A program made the translations under genes and the position numbers. From Flavobacterium sufflavum (GTDB lineage: Bacteria; Bacteroidota; Bacteroidia; Flavobacteriales; Flavobacteriaceae), in the NCBI RefSeq assembly GCF_004016525.1, contig NZ_SACJ01000003.1:458057-522056 (forward strand): DNA of 64,000 nt, in the 5' to 3' direction. The notes under the pieces were generated by a model, which saw only the letters and a list, made by a program, of their open reading frames with translations, searched no databases and was not told the DNA's origin. Of this stretch, positions 1 to 7,918 are shown in pieces; position 1 is the first letter of the stretch; each line of letters begins with the position of its first letter.

Positions 1-534
1 CAACACCGCTTCCCAATCCCTATTTGTTTGTTCTAACAACTCATAAATAGCTTTAGACTTTCGTTCCAAGCGTTCAAAAAACAAGCGTTCCTGCCAATTT
101 TTCAAAACAAAATCATCTAAATCGCCCAATTGTTTTTCGCAAAAAACCCATGATTTTGGAGTCACTAATCTTTGATAATTAGTTAAAACTTCCTTATCCA
201 CATAGCCTTTAAGTTCTAAAACAGGGATCTCAGAATTGTTTTTCCTAAAAACTTCGGTATCGTGTTCCCAAACCACATGAAGAATCACATTTTCGTAAGC
301 TGCATCTTTTTCATGGTGATGCACATACCAATCGGAAGATTTGAGATGAATTTCGACATTACCCGCCCATTTTTGATTTTCTATAATAATTTGAGCATTA
401 AAAAAATCAGGCCCGGCTTGTTCTAAATATTGACCAACATTGATGATGGTAATTTCTTGTCCGTTAGAAGTTTTTAAATGTAGTGTATCAAATTTCTTGA
501 ATCTCCAGAGGTAGTGTAAAAAATCTTCTTTCAT
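1..534 (-). CDS. DUF2851 family protein (partial, C-terminus outside window)
   Basis: An open frame begins at ATG 534 on the minus strand and runs off the left edge without a stop, giving about 178 residues. The N-terminus starts MKEDFLHYLWRFKKFD and continues with segments such as QAGPDFFNAQIII, WAGNVEIHLKSSDWY and HVVWEHDTEVF, which I recognise from the DUF2851 family, a conserved Bacteroidota protein of unknown function. There is no signal peptide, so it is presumably cytoplasmic. The gene is separated from the exonuclease gene upstream of it by about 75 bp on the same strand. The family assignment rests on recalled motifs; the biochemical role is unknown. Confidence 0.75.
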   Translation of the reverse strand, partial: MKEDFLHYLWRFKKFDTLHLKTSNGQEITIINVGQYLEQAGPDFFNAQIIIENQKWAGNVEIHLKSSDWYVHHHEKDAAYENVILHVVWEHDTEVFRKNNSEIPVLELKGYVDKEVLTNYQRLVTPKSWVFCEKQLGDLDDFVLKNWQERLFFERLERKSKAIYELLEQTNRDWEAVL

Positions 535-608
535 CTTGATTACTTAAAAAGTTAACACACTAATTTAATGAAAAAACCTACACAGATAACTTTCGAAAGA
601 AAATATAT

Positions 609-1091
609 TTATTGTTTAAGAAATAATTGAGCACAAGCCCTGGCATCAGACAATGCTTCGTGATGTTGTAATTTAATATTCATTGCTCTACAGCAATCAC
701 TAAGTTTGGTAGGTTTCAAGCCTTTTGCTTTATAAATTTTCACGGTACATTCCCATTTTGAAGCAATATTCAAATCGGCATAATCTAGGCCGTAATACAC
801 CATTGATTTGGCCAGAACATTACGGTCAAAACTCTCGTTATGCGCTACAACCACTCTGTTTTGAATACGTTTTTGAATTTCAGGGAATACTTGAAGGAAA
901 TTTTTAGCCCTGGCTGTATCTCTCGGATAAATACCATGAACTTGTATAGTATAAGGATTGTACAAATTATTAGGCGGCTGTATCAAAGTCACAAACTCAT
1001 CTACAACAATTCCATTTTCTACAGTAACAATCCCAACAGAACAGGGATGAAAAGCAGTTGCGGTTTCAAAATCTATAGCGGTGAAGGTCAT
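609..1091 (-). CDS. DEDDh 3'-5' exonuclease (DnaQ-like, stand-alone)
   Basis: A 160-residue protein made of a single RNase T/DnaQ-type exonuclease domain. The first acidic pair is visible in AIDFETA (near residues 6-12). The third motif, HHEALSDA near residues 142-149, has the His and Asp spaced as in the DEDDh subclass. Proteins of this kind remove nucleotides from DNA or RNA 3' ends using two metal ions. It carries no polymerase or helicase domain, so it is not the full DNA polymerase III epsilon chain found fused in other organisms, and whether it proofreads replication or serves repair or RNA turnover cannot be told from sequence. It lies 10 bp downstream of the porin gene and may be cotranscribed with it. 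Confidence 0.85.
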   Translation of the reverse strand: MTFTAIDFETATAFHPCSVGIVTVENGIVVDEFVTLIQPPNNLYNPYTIQVHGIYPRDTARAKNFLQVFPEIQKRIQNRVVVAHNESFDRNVLAKSMVYYGLDYADLNIASKWECTVKIYKAKGLKPTKLSDCCRAMNIKLQHHEALSDARACAQLFLKQ

Positions 1092-1101
1092 TATTAAAAA
1101 A

Positions 1102-3054
1102 CTAATTAAAGAAATTCCATATTAAACCAAAACGAATCGTCATATCTCGATACGGATTACTAGGTGACGAATAATAATTATTCCCTGTGTAAGCCGCATT
1201 AAAATGTTCGGTTTTTAAATAAACTCTTGTTCGCTGAATTTTAGCATTGATAAAGAAATCAAGGTTAGGGTAGTTTCCAATTTCTTTTTTATTTTGAATA
1301 AAAAATTCTCCAATAACCGGGTTATACTCGTTTGCAAAGTAGTTTGTAAAATAATTTAGAGTGATTCCTGTTTGAAGAAATAATGCTCTACTAAAGAAAT
1401 AATTAGAATAATAAATGGTATTACGTGTAACTAAATCAGGCACATTTAAAATAGCATCATTCTGATCTACTTTTTGATACAATATTGTATTATTCAACGC
1501 AAATTTCCCAAAAGTAATCTCCTTATTTAATTTAAGAGAAACATACTTAATAGTTCCGCCATATTGATTTGGTGTTGCTATTTGCTGTGATTCATCAGTT
1601 GCTGTGTTTTCAAAATACAAATGATCAGTAAGAGTAGACAACTGTAACGAAGCTTCAAACCAAGGTGTTGTGGCACTTCCGCTAAGAATATTAACTTTTT
1701 CGTTTTTAAAATTATTCGACCAATTATAACCTACATAATTACTTTGGTACAAATTATAATTATCGTTAGGCAATTTATTTAAATTTTGGTACCCAAAAAC
1801 AAATTGGAAATCGTCATTTAAATCATAATTCAGTTTTGCATCTAAATTAGACAAGGTCTGCTTTGTAACTGATTTAGAAAGCAAAAATTTTCCGTGCCAT
1901 TTGTTTTTTTGATATTCATATTGACCTCCTACACTATTCACATTTCGTGATAAAGTAGATGGAATCACACCATTATCCTGAATTAATATTCGATTGTAAT
2001 AAAAATTACTGCGGAAATCATCTATAAAAAACTGAAACTTCCCAAGCGTAGTATTCTCATACATCACAGCCGCTTTGTTGTACATTTTATTATAATGAGT
2101 CTGATCTTTAAGATTAGAAGTCACAATAGCATCGCCAAATCTAGACACCGATCGTGTTCCTATCGCTGAAAGTATGGTAGGCTGAAAATATTCAAAGAAT
2201 TTATTTTCGTAATTCAACTGATGCGTCACATACAAATTATTAGCTCCGTGAGTGGGATTAATTCTAAAACTATGGTCCGCAAAAATACGTTTCGCCTTCA
2301 AAAAAGATTCTGCATCGGTTAGATACACCTGTAAACGTTGTCTATTAGTGTATTTTGAATCTTCACTTTCAAAATCTCCTACAGTTGTGATTCCTCCATT
2401 TTCCTCATTCAAGGCATCCTGACCCGTAAAATGAGCGTTCAAAAAATAACGCTTACTGGCTGTATTATAACTGGCAGTAAATCTAAAACTACCCGTAGTA
2501 GCCAATTGGTTGATGTATTTCCCTTCTGAACGCAATCCTTTGTAAGCAATAGATAAATTAAAATTTGGTAAAAGATTCACGGCAAAAAATGAATCTACCG
2601 ATTGCCCTTTTGTCAAAGTCGATTTAAAAAACAACTCGGTTACAGGAGTTGCAACAGAACTATACCTAATTTGGTTTGCCTCTAAAAAATTAAAATGTTT
2701 TGCCTTAAAACCCATTTCCGGATAAGGAGTATAATCAATCAAACTGTACTGAAGTGTATTGTACGGTTGACCTTCGTTCGGAAAAGGCAATAGTCCAAAA
2801 ATATCTCTTCGAAGATAATTCATCGAATATTCTCTTTGAATAGTCAGCGCAGTATCTAAATAGGTCGTATCTCTTTCTAAAGTAATAAAACGATACATAT
2901 CCATAGTAGCAACTTTGGCAGTATCTTTTCCTTTTTCATTTGTTCCTTTCAACCTTTCCGAAAAGCTTCTTTTAGGTGCTTCTTCTCTTGATTTTACTTG
3001 AGAAAACAACAATGTAGGCAATGCTAAAAAATATAAAAAAAAGAGAATTCTCAT
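1102..3054 (-). CDS. putative outer-membrane porin (Bacteroidota)
   Basis: A 650-residue protein with a signal peptide (RILFFLYFLALPTLLFSQ) followed by a short polar linker. The rest is a long run of alternating aromatic/polar segments typical of a transmembrane beta barrel, ending in a C-terminal Phe-Asn (IWNFFN), as many outer-membrane barrels end in an aromatic residue. It lacks a plug domain and a carboxypeptidase-like N-terminal domain, so it is not a TonB-dependent receptor. Flavobacterial genomes usually carry one such protein labelled putative porin. Substrate is unknown. The start is chosen because the signal peptide begins at this Met. Confidence 0.75.
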   Translation of the reverse strand: MRILFFLYFLALPTLLFSQVKSREEAPKRSFSERLKGTNEKGKDTAKVATMDMYRFITLERDTTYLDTALTIQREYSMNYLRRDIFGLLPFPNEGQPYNTLQYSLIDYTPYPEMGFKAKHFNFLEANQIRYSSVATPVTELFFKSTLTKGQSVDSFFAVNLLPNFNLSIAYKGLRSEGKYINQLATTGSFRFTASYNTASKRYFLNAHFTGQDALNEENGGITTVGDFESEDSKYTNRQRLQVYLTDAESFLKAKRIFADHSFRINPTHGANNLYVTHQLNYENKFFEYFQPTILSAIGTRSVSRFGDAIVTSNLKDQTHYNKMYNKAAVMYENTTLGKFQFFIDDFRSNFYYNRILIQDNGVIPSTLSRNVNSVGGQYEYQKNKWHGKFLLSKSVTKQTLSNLDAKLNYDLNDDFQFVFGYQNLNKLPNDNYNLYQSNYVGYNWSNNFKNEKVNILSGSATTPWFEASLQLSTLTDHLYFENTATDESQQIATPNQYGGTIKYVSLKLNKEITFGKFALNNTILYQKVDQNDAILNVPDLVTRNTIYYSNYFFSRALFLQTGITLNYFTNYFANEYNPVIGEFFIQNKKEIGNYPNLDFFINAKIQRTRVYLKTEHFNAAYTGNNYYSSPSNPYRDMTIRFGLIWNFFN

Positions 3055-3228
3055 TCGAAACAGATATATGATTGGGCTTTTATTTCAAAACTAATAACGA
3101 AGCAAAGGTAAACGATAAAAACATATAAAAAAACAACTTAATTCAGCCTTCTTTCTAAGGAAACGTTAGAATAACGAACAATTATCTTAAAAATTTTATA
3201 ATCTTTGCTATTCCAAAAACTTTTCAAT

Positions 3229-3888
3229 ATGCTTGCCACTACTTTTTCTCAACTAATTCTTGAAGCAGGAACCGATGAAGCGGGTCGTGGTTGCCTTGCC
3301 GGGCCCGTTACTGCTGCTGCCGTTATCCTTCCTTTGGATTTTGCAAATACTATCCTGAATGACAGTAAGCAACTTTCTGAGAAAGTACGCGAAAAATTAA
3401 AACCTATTATCGAGGAACAAGCCGTTACTTTTGCCGTTACCCATTTGTTTCCAAATGAAATTGACGAAATCAACATTCTGAATGCTTCGATGAAAGGCAT
3501 GCAGGAATCGGTTTTAAAATTAAATGTTGTACCCGAATTTATTATTGTGGATGGCAACAGAAGTTTGAATGCCAAATTAGGTCTAAAAAACACCACAGGA
3601 AAACAATTCACAACCTCAGAAATAGAATTATTAAAATCGATTCCGAATCAAAGTATTGTAAAAGGAGATTCGAAATATTTAAGTATCGCTGCGGCTTCTA
3701 TTTTGGCAAAAACTTATCGCGACGAATACATGGATAAAATCCACGAAGAATTCCCGATGTACAACTGGAAAAAAAACAAAGGTTATCCAACAACAGAACA
3801 TCGCGAAGCCATTAAAAAACATGGAACAACAAAATACCACAGAATGAGTTTTAGATTGTTACCAGAGCAGTTGACCTTAGATTTGTAA
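3229..3888 (+). CDS. rnhB: ribonuclease HII
   Basis: RNase HII cleaves the RNA strand of RNA-DNA hybrids and incises at single ribonucleotides in DNA. The acidic active-site residues are visible: Asp and Glu in [14 protein letters not shown] near the N-terminus, Asp in IIVDGN about residue 110, and the [20 protein letters not shown] block with a further conserved Asp. Length (219 residues) is normal. I chose ATG 3229 (MLATTFSQ) rather than the upstream TTG at 3205, because the region before 3229 looks like promoter sequence (ATAATCTTTGC at about 3199) and adds residues unusual for the family. The gene is divergent from the porin gene. Confidence 0.95.
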   Translation: MLATTFSQLILEAGTDEAGRGCLAGPVTAAAVILPLDFANTILNDSKQLSEKVREKLKPIIEEQAVTFAVTHLFPNEIDEINILNASMKGMQESVLKLNVVPEFIIVDGNRSLNAKLGLKNTTGKQFTTSEIELLKSIPNQSIVKGDSKYLSIAAASILAKTYRDEYMDKIHEEFPMYNWKKNKGYPTTEHREAIKKHGTTKYHRMSFRLLPEQLTLDL

Positions 3889-3894
3889 TATTTT

Positions 3895-3917
3895 ACCATA
3901 TAAGTCATATAAGTTTT
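3895..3917. repeat. dispersed ACCATATAAGTCATATAAG-type repeat
   Basis: The 23-bp unit here recurs nearly unchanged at 47631-47655 and, inverted, at 47743-47767. It lies just after the rnhB stop in the convergent gap with lipB. The three copies in gene-free sequence mark it as a dispersed intergenic repeat; function unknown. Confidence 0.7.
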
Positions 3918-4001
3918 TTAAAGCCTATAAACTTTCTGTTTTACGGAAAACATATCTTAAAAGTTCATTTAAGTTTTGTGAACTTAGTGTTTACTTTGCG
4001 G

Positions 4002-4703
4002 TTAAACTTGAAACTCCACCTCAAATAAATTGGTAAAATGTTTCAGGATTTTTGCTTTCACTTCAGCTTCATCTACTTTTTCAACACCGAGTTCTACGTT
4101 CAAAGTAGTCACTGCTTTTCCGCGAATGCCACAAGGAATAATATTATCAAAATAACCCAAATCGGCATTGACGTTTAAGGCAAATCCGTGCATGGTTACC
4201 CAGCGTGAAGCGCGTACACCCATTGCGCAAATCTTGCGGGCAAACGGCGTTCCTACACCCAGCCAAACCCCAGTTTCTCCATCGCTTCGTCCAGATTCGA
4301 TTCCGTATTCAGCTAAAGTCAGAATAATGGCTTCTTCCAGAAAACGCAGGTATTTATGAATATCAGTAAAGAAATTTTCTAAGTCCAGAATAGGATATCC
4401 TACAATTTGTCCCGGACCATGATAGGTAATATCACCTCCACGATTGATTTTGTAGAAAGTAGCTCCTTTGGCTTCCAATTGCTTTTCAGACAACAGTAAA
4501 TTTTCAAAATCACCACTTTTCCCTAAGGTGTACACATGAGGATGCTCTACAAAAAGTAAATAATTCGGCGTTGGCAGATTAGTTTCTTCTCTACGGTTTT
4601 GGATTTTCAAGTCAACAATACCCTTGAACAATTCTTCCTGATATTCCCAAGTCGATTTGTAATCTTTCGTACCTAAATCTTGAAGTTGGATTTTTTTATT
4701 CAT
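4002..4703 (-). CDS. lipB: lipoyl(octanoyl) transferase
   Basis: LipB moves the octanoyl group from acyl carrier protein to the lipoyl domains of 2-oxoacid dehydrogenases and the glycine cleavage H protein. Family signatures are clear: RGGDITYHGPGQIVGYPI (near residues 85-102), the lysine-containing ARKICAMGVR segment and the IPCGI motif holding the catalytic cysteine. Length (233 residues) is usual. The gene is alone on its strand, convergent with rnhB, and about 110 bp downstream of a lipoprotein gene's stop. The protein is cytoplasmic; no signal peptide is seen. Confidence 0.95.
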   Translation of the reverse strand: MNKKIQLQDLGTKDYKSTWEYQEELFKGIVDLKIQNRREETNLPTPNYLLFVEHPHVYTLGKSGDFENLLLSEKQLEAKGATFYKINRGGDITYHGPGQIVGYPILDLENFFTDIHKYLRFLEEAIILTLAEYGIESGRSDGETGVWLGVGTPFARKICAMGVRASRWVTMHGFALNVNADLGYFDNIIPCGIRGKAVTTLNVELGVEKVDEAEVKAKILKHFTNLFEVEFQV

Positions 4704-4812
4704 CTGTCATGGCAAGGAAAGAAGTTTCTATCATTCCTTATTGGTGAAATGCAAAAATACAATTAATTATTTTCTTTTACCTAAGAGTCACAAAGTCGCC
4801 AACTTTGTTATT

Positions 4813-5571
4813 TTATTCAAAGATTACATTCAAATTTAATTTTTCCGGATTTTCCGAGTAATCTGTAAAAGGATATTCTACGGTAATTGTTTTTCTATCA
4901 GCACTAAATAAAGCATCGGGATTAGAAACTGATTTTATGGCTTTAGGAAAATGGTATTTCAAAGTATATTTAGACGAAGCAAAAATCATTTTAGCCATCC
5001 CAAGTGAATCAGCCGCTATTTTTTTTATTTGGTCTTTTAAAACTACAGCTTTTCGGGTAAAATTTTTGCCGTTATAACTAAAACTTAATTTAGAATTATT
5101 GTCCCCCAGACCACTCATCATGGCTGCAGGATTGTCTTTTTGATTCGATTTCCCCTTCAAATCTTTTAAAGCACTCATATTTTCCATCAAACCATCTAAT
5201 TCATTTACACTTTTAAACGGAGTGTTCATAGAAAACAGCAATTGTTTTGCTTCGGGATTCATTTTTATTTTCATTACAAAGTTTTCCAACTTTTTCAGAG
5301 CCGCTTGCTGCTCTGCTGACAATTTAGTAATACTGTCTTTTTTAGCTTCAAAAATCTGTTTGAACGAAAACGTAGAATCAATAACCTTGGTATCTTTTTT
5401 TGTTGCCAATTCGCTTCCTATTTTATCCCCAGCCATCGCCATCAAACCAGCACCATCCATTTCTAATGCAAAAGTTCCTGTTCCATCAGGATGAACTTCA
5501 ATGTTTTCGGTGAAATTACAGCTCGTTAATACCAATAAGAAAGTAAGAAGTAGTAAAAATTTTGATTTCAT
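4813..5571 (-). CDS. hypothetical lipoprotein
   Basis: I do not recognise a named family. The chosen start (ATG 5571, MKSKFLLLLTF) gives a 252-residue protein with a clear lipoprotein signal ending LVLTSC, so the mature protein should be anchored to a membrane facing the periplasm. A start seven codons further upstream would put a charged stretch ahead of the signal peptide and is less likely. The N-terminal mature part (TENIEVHPDGTGTFALEMD) resembles secreted lipoproteins of unknown function common in Flavobacteriaceae. The middle is rich in Lys, Ser and Met and looks helical; the C-terminal part looks beta-rich. It is divergent from lysS across a 270-bp gap with a hairpin repeat. Confidence 0.7.
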   Translation of the reverse strand: MKSKFLLLLTFLLVLTSCNFTENIEVHPDGTGTFALEMDGAGLMAMAGDKIGSELATKKDTKVIDSTFSFKQIFEAKKDSITKLSAEQQAALKKLENFVMKIKMNPEAKQLLFSMNTPFKSVNELDGLMENMSALKDLKGKSNQKDNPAAMMSGLGDNNSKLSFSYNGKNFTRKAVVLKDQIKKIAADSLGMAKMIFASSKYTLKYHFPKAIKSVSNPDALFSADRKTITVEYPFTDYSENPEKLNLNVIFE

Positions 5572-5649
5572 CGTGCTTTTTATTTTTTCCAAAGATACAA
5601 AGACTGTTTCAATTCTTTCATTCGTAATTTTGAAAGAAAAATTTCCAGT

Positions 5650-5740
5650 ATAGCCCCGATAGTAGCGGCATCCTTTTTATTTTGTTACCTGAGCTTGTCG
5701 AAGGTAACAAAATAAAAAGATATAGCGGATAGCGGGAGAA
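5650..5740. repeat. intergenic hairpin repeat with GAGCTTGTCGA loop
   Basis: Two perfectly complementary 18-bp arms (5673-5690 and 5702-5719) flank the 11-base loop GAGCTTGTCGA. They are bordered by related GC-rich pieces, CCCCGATAGTAGCGG on the left and AGCGGATAGCGGG on the right. The sequence lies between two divergent genes and is non-coding. Palindromes with a TGAGCTTGTCGAAGG core and CCCGATAG/AGCGGG borders are, to my knowledge, widespread in Flavobacterium genomes, so this is best seen as a dispersed REP-like element rather than a terminator. Confidence 0.8.
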
Positions 5741-5815
5741 ATCCTCATAGAAAACGCAGATTTTCAGCTCCTAAAAATTCTGAAATTGGCAATCTAAAAT
5801 CTGCAATCAATTTGC

Positions 5816-5823
5816 TATCTTTG
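5816..5823 (+). promoter_or_regulatory. promoter -7 box TATCTTTG of lysS
   Basis: TATCTTTG fits the Bacteroidota -7 consensus TAnnTTTG exactly and lies 22 bp before the lysS start codon. No convincing TTG -33 element is at the expected distance. Confidence 0.6.
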
Positions 5824-5845
5824 CGGTCTTAAAAATCAGACTATA

Positions 5846-7546
5846 ATGGCATTATCAGAACAAGAAATCATCCGAAGAGAAAAACTTCAATCTTTACGCA
5901 ACTTGGGAATCAACCCTTATCCTGCTAATCTTTTTCCTGTAAATCATACTTCGAAGCAGATTAAGGAATCATTTGAAGAAGGAAAGAAAGTGATTGTTGC
6001 CGGGCGTTTGATGAGTGTGAGAGATCAGGGAAAAGCTTGTTTTGCCGAATTACAGGATAGCGAAGGACGTATTCAATTGTACGTGAATCGCGATGTTTTG
6101 TGTGAAGGTGATGATAAAACTTTATACAACCAGGTATTCAAAAAACTGACCGATTTAGGCGATTTTATTGGTATTGAAGGCGAATTGTTTACTACGCAAG
6201 TTGGTGCGAAATGTATTCGTGTGAGCGGATTTACTTTCCTGAGTAAAACTTTGCGTCCGCTTCCTTTGCCAAAAGTAGATGAAGATGGAAAAGTTCACGA
6301 TGCTTTTAACGATGCCGAATTGCGTTACCGTATGCGTTATGTGGATTTAACGGTGAACCAAAACGTAAAAGATACTTTTATCAAACGTACTAAATTGTTC
6401 AACGCCATGCGTGGTTTCTTTAACGATGCTGGCTATCTTGAAGTAGAAACTCCTGTTTTGCAAGCGATTCCGGGTGGTGCTGCAGCGCGTCCGTTTATTA
6501 CGCATCATAACTCGCTTGACATTCCGTTGTACATGCGTATTGCGAATGAATTGTATTTAAAAAGATTGATTGTTGGTGGATTTGATGGTGTATATGAGTT
6601 TTCGAAAAACTTCCGTAACGAAGGAATGGACAGAACCCACAACCCTGAATTTACTGCCATGGAAATATATGTAGCCTACAAAGACTACAACTGGATGATG
6701 GAATTTACTGAGAAACTGTTAGAGCATTGTGCAATTGGAGTGAATGGTACCAGCGAAGCTACTTTTGGCGAACACCAAATTAGCTTCAAAGCACCTTATG
6801 CCCGTGTAACGATGACCGATTCTATCAAACATTTTACTGGTTTTGATATTTCCGGTAAAAGCGAAGCTGAATTATATGAAGCTGCTAAAGGCATGGGAAT
6901 TGAGGTTGACGAAACCATGGGTAAAGGAAAATTGATTGATGAGATTTTTGGAGCAAAATGTGAAGGAAATTATATTCAGCCAACGTTCATTACTGATTAT
7001 CCAAAAGAAATGTCGCCATTGTGTAAAGAACACCGTGACAATCCTGAATTGACGGAACGTTTTGAATTAATGGTTTGCGGTAAAGAAGTAGCAAATGCCT
7101 ACTCTGAACTAAATGACCCAATTGACCAAAGAGAGCGTTTTGAAGACCAAATGCGTCTGGCTGCCAAAGGTGATGATGAAGCAAACGGAATTATCGATGA
7201 AGATTTCTTAAGAGCTTTAGAATACGGTATGCCTCCAACATCTGGTTTAGGAATTGGAATGGATCGTTTGATGATGTTCTTGACCAATAATGCTTCTATT
7301 CAGGAAGTATTGTTGTTCCCACAAATGAGACCGGAGAAAAAACAAACTATTGAATTATCTGATGAAGAAAAATTCATAGTAGATTTGTTGAAAAAAAGTG
7401 AAAATAAAATGGATCTAACGCAATTAAAAATTTCTGCGAATTTAAGCGGTAAAAAATGGGATGCGTCTATGAAAAACTTATCTAAACACGGTTTGACTAA
7501 AGTAGCTGTAGAAGGCGAAAGTAAAGTGGTGGAATTAGTGGGATAA
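5846..7546 (+). CDS. lysS: lysyl-tRNA synthetase, class II
   Basis: Class II LysRS charges tRNA-Lys. The N-terminal OB-fold anticodon-binding domain covers roughly residues 50-150. Class II motif 2 is seen around FRNEGMDRTHNPEFT (residues 255-270), and motif 3 as GLGIGMDRLMMF (near residue 470). At 566 residues it is longer than the usual ~500: after the catalytic core there is a C-terminal extension of about 65 residues (from ELSDEEKFIVDLL), helical and Lys-rich, as seen in other Bacteroidota LysRS proteins. It is a single-gene unit with its own promoter box and a strong hairpin terminator at 7568-7606. Confidence 0.97.
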   Translation: MALSEQEIIRREKLQSLRNLGINPYPANLFPVNHTSKQIKESFEEGKKVIVAGRLMSVRDQGKACFAELQDSEGRIQLYVNRDVLCEGDDKTLYNQVFKKLTDLGDFIGIEGELFTTQVGAKCIRVSGFTFLSKTLRPLPLPKVDEDGKVHDAFNDAELRYRMRYVDLTVNQNVKDTFIKRTKLFNAMRGFFNDAGYLEVETPVLQAIPGGAAARPFITHHNSLDIPLYMRIANELYLKRLIVGGFDGVYEFSKNFRNEGMDRTHNPEFTAMEIYVAYKDYNWMMEFTEKLLEHCAIGVNGTSEATFGEHQISFKAPYARVTMTDSIKHFTGFDISGKSEAELYEAAKGMGIEVDETMGKGKLIDEIFGAKCEGNYIQPTFITDYPKEMSPLCKEHRDNPELTERFELMVCGKEVANAYSELNDPIDQRERFEDQMRLAAKGDDEANGIIDEDFLRALEYGMPPTSGLGIGMDRLMMFLTNNASIQEVLLFPQMRPEKKQTIELSDEEKFIVDLLKKSENKMDLTQLKISANLSGKKWDASMKNLSKHGLTKVAVEGESKVVELVG

Positions 7547-7567
7547 TTTTTTATTCGAATAATATTC

Positions 7568-7606
7568 AAACCCGACAGCTTTTAAAAAGCTGTCGGGTTT
7601 TTTATT
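7568..7606 (+). terminator. rho-independent terminator after lysS
   Basis: A GC-rich inverted repeat centred on CCCGACAGCT...AGCTGTCGGG is followed by a T run (7598-7603). It sits 22 bp past the lysS stop. Confidence 0.9.
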
Positions 7607-7743
7607 TTAAACCAACAACGCTACCTTATTATCGATATCGTTTTGAGTCAGAAATGATTCTATATTATCTTTTCAAAGAAAGCTTTGTCGTAGACTTGGG
7701 TTAAAAAAACTTTTGGTTTCAATGGTAAAACGGGATTTTTCAT
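7607..7743 (-). pseudogene. possible remnant of a small coding region
   Basis: The gap between lysS and the next gene (7547-7918) holds the lysS terminator and otherwise no intact gene. On the minus strand a short frame starting at ATG 7743 (MKNPVLPLKPKVFLTQVYDK) is interrupted. Shifting one base after KAFFEK joins it to DNIESFLTQNDIDNKVALLV followed by a stop at 7607. The joined piece has ordinary protein-like composition, so this may be the decayed end of a gene, but it is equally possible that it is chance. No family is recognised. Confidence 0.2.
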
Positions 7744-7918
7744 GAGCTATTTTTAAAGAATTCCTTTGATTTTAAAGTGTTTTCAAATTAGTAAATAAAT
7801 CTTGAGCAGCATATTAAACCAATTATAAAAAAACACATCTATATAATAAATAGATTACATTTATATTTTTAAAACCCAAAAGCATACCCTATTACAACCG
7901 AACCAAAGAATAACCATT

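Noticed and set aside
7547..7918. Possible regulatory RNA in the gap after lysS
   Set aside because: Apart from the lysS terminator no stable hairpin or conserved structure could be seen, so no RNA is called.
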